Assembly: GCA_030705665.1 (NCBI GenBank)
Contig: JAUZQA010000216.1
Coordinates: 1 to 7,199, forward strand
Length of the DNA: 7,199 nt
Direction of reading: 5' to 3'
Origin: Bacillota bacterium
GTDB taxonomy: Bacteria; Bacillota; Bacilli; Bacillales_B; DSM-18226
This document shows positions 6,312 to 7,199 of the stretch, one piece after another (within the stretch, counting starts at the first letter, position 1; each line of letters starts with the position of its first letter). Under the pieces are notes generated by a model. That model was not told where the DNA came from, did no database searches, and saw nothing but the letters and a program-made list of their open reading frames with translations. The position numbers and the translations under genes are program-made.

Positions 6312-6386
6312 ATGGTTAGGAGTGTCGATGCTGTAAAATGTTTCTACTGCAATAGTATCAAGACATTATTGGAGGTGAGCCGATGA
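6312..6386 (+). CDS. Doubtful 24-residue leader ORF overlapping the ATPase start
   Basis: A frame from ATG 6312 to TGA 6384-6386 encodes a short peptide with a CFYC motif. Its stop overlaps the ATPase start as ATGA, the classic arrangement for translational coupling. Another five-codon frame, M-S-K-D-G (6302-6319), lies just upstream behind GAAGGG. The 24-residue frame has no good ribosome binding site of its own, and the ATPase has a strong one, so this may be chance. Confidence 0.2.
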   Translation: MVRSVDAVKCFYCNSIKTLLEVSR

Positions 6387-7199
6387 GTGAAGACTATGTT
6401 TTACAAATGAAGAATATCGAAAAATCTTTTAACGGAGTCCCAGTTCTAAAAGGAACTAATTTTTCTGTTCGAAAAGGAGAAGTCCATGCTATCTGTGGAG
6501 GCAATGGAGCGGGTAAATCAACTTTAATGAAAATATTAACCGGCGTATATACAAAAGATCAAGGAACAATCCAAATTAATCACAAGGAGGTTGATATTAA
6601 CTCTACTCATGATGCAGAAAGAAATGGAGTAGCGATGATTTTTCAGGAATTTAGTTTAATTCCTACTTTAACGGTAGCGCAAAACATTTTTTTAACCAGA
6701 GAAGCCCGTTCGGCAAAAACGTTCATCAATGATAAGGAATGCATTCGAGCCGCAGAGACTATTCTGGAAAAATTGAATGTAAAAATCAATGTGAATGATA
6801 GAGTCGACTCTTTAGGTGTTGGATACTGGCAAATGGTTGAAATTGCTAAAGCGCTATCAAAAAATGCCAAAATTCTAATCATGGATGAACCAACATCTTC
6901 TCTATCTGAATCTGAAACGGATTCATTATTCAAACTTGTTAATCAACTTAAACAAAACGGAATATCTATTGTATATATTTCACATCGAATGACTGAAATC
7001 TTTAAAATTTGCGATAGGATAACAGTACTTAAAGACGGGCGCACTATTTTAACGGATCAGTGCAGCAATCTCACAATGGAAAAAGTGGTTGGAAGTATGA
7101 TGGGGGCAGAAGCAGGTAAGTCATTTAAATGGATAGAACGAAATGTTAAAAAACAAGAGAAACCTGTGCTTCAAGTGAAAAACTTAGCTTATAAGTCAA
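6383..7199 (+). CDS. Sugar ABC transporter ATP-binding protein, RbsA/XylG/MglA type (3' end outside window)
   Basis: An open frame of 272 codons runs from ATG 6383 to the right edge without a stop. GGAGGTGA lies four bases before the start. The visible part is the first nucleotide-binding domain of a sugar-import ATPase that normally has two such domains in about 500 residues. Motifs: Walker A GGNGAGKST (39-47), Q-loop Gln88 (IFQEF), signature region LGVGYWQMVEIAKAL (144-158), Walker B ILIMDEP (164-170), D-loop SSLS, and H-loop His201 (YISHRM). A new domain appears to begin at about residue 261 (PVLQVKNLAY). The signature reads LGVGY rather than LSGGQ; a Gly in the second position occurs in XylG-like proteins. 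The protein would drive import of a monosaccharide together with permease and binding-protein subunits, probably encoded downstream. Confidence 0.93.
   Translation, partial: MSEDYVLQMKNIEKSFNGVPVLKGTNFSVRKGEVHAICGGNGAGKSTLMKILTGVYTKDQGTIQINHKEVDINSTHDAERNGVAMIFQEFSLIPTLTVAQNIFLTREARSAKTFINDKECIRAAETILEKLNVKINVNDRVDSLGVGYWQMVEIAKALSKNAKILIMDEPTSSLSESETDSLFKLVNQLKQNGISIVYISHRMTEIFKICDRITVLKDGRTILTDQCSNLTMEKVVGSMMGAEAGKSFKWIERNVKKQEKPVLQVKNLAYKS

Larger units (their letters stand above)
5959..6382 (+). other. 424-bp intergenic regulatory region ahead of the ABC transporter operon
   Basis: No convincing gene lies here. The left half (5959-6140) contains short imperfect palindromes, such as GTTAAC and CTTAAG at about 6115-6123, and an ACCGCGG stretch at about 6075, none of which I can assign. 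An AT-rich tract (6141-6170) precedes CTGAAT hexamers at 6172 and 6193, exactly 21 bases apart. A promoter with an overlapping cre-like palindrome follows at 6245-6274. The last 100 bases are the presumed transcript leader, containing two tiny reading frames and GGAGGTGA (6371-6378), the strong ribosome binding site of the ATPase gene. Confidence 0.6.

Overview
The window looks like chromosomal DNA from a low-GC Gram-positive bacterium, most likely a Bacillaceae member. The reasons are AT-rich codon use, AAGGAG-type ribosome binding sites, sigma-A-like promoters with TACAAT -10 boxes, hairpin-plus-T-run terminators, and a full match to the Bacillus catabolite-responsive element (cre) consensus. 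No mobile element, CRISPR array, tRNA or rRNA was seen.

Layout. Positions 1-602 (+) hold the C-terminal part of a TauE/SafE-type membrane permease. It converges on a 689-residue regulator on the minus strand (682-2751), with a bidirectional terminator at 629-662 between them. The regulator is the most unusual gene here: a complete LacI/GalR repressor (DNA-binding domain plus sugar-binding domain) fused to a second, full-length ABC-type sugar-binding-protein domain. Divergent from it, behind a promoter with an AGCGCT-centred operator, is a xylose-isomerase-like sugar isomerase/epimerase (2996-3910). A leaky-terminator gap (3911-4067) follows, then a ROK-family sugar kinase (4068-5039). Next comes a LytTR response regulator (5218-5931) with no histidine kinase in view, closed by a strong terminator. 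A 424-bp regulatory gap follows, with a promoter whose -10 overlaps a perfect 16-bp palindrome that fits cre. The window ends inside the first gene of a sugar ABC transporter operon (6383 to the edge), an RbsA/XylG-like ATPase.

How the genes may fit together (inference): this is a carbohydrate uptake and catabolism locus. The ATPase would energise import of a monosaccharide or derivative, the ROK kinase would phosphorylate it, and the isomerase/epimerase would rearrange the free or phosphorylated sugar. The fused regulator, and probably CcpA, would control the divergent promoters. The LytTR regulator may add a second, signal-driven input. The sugar cannot be named from sequence alone.
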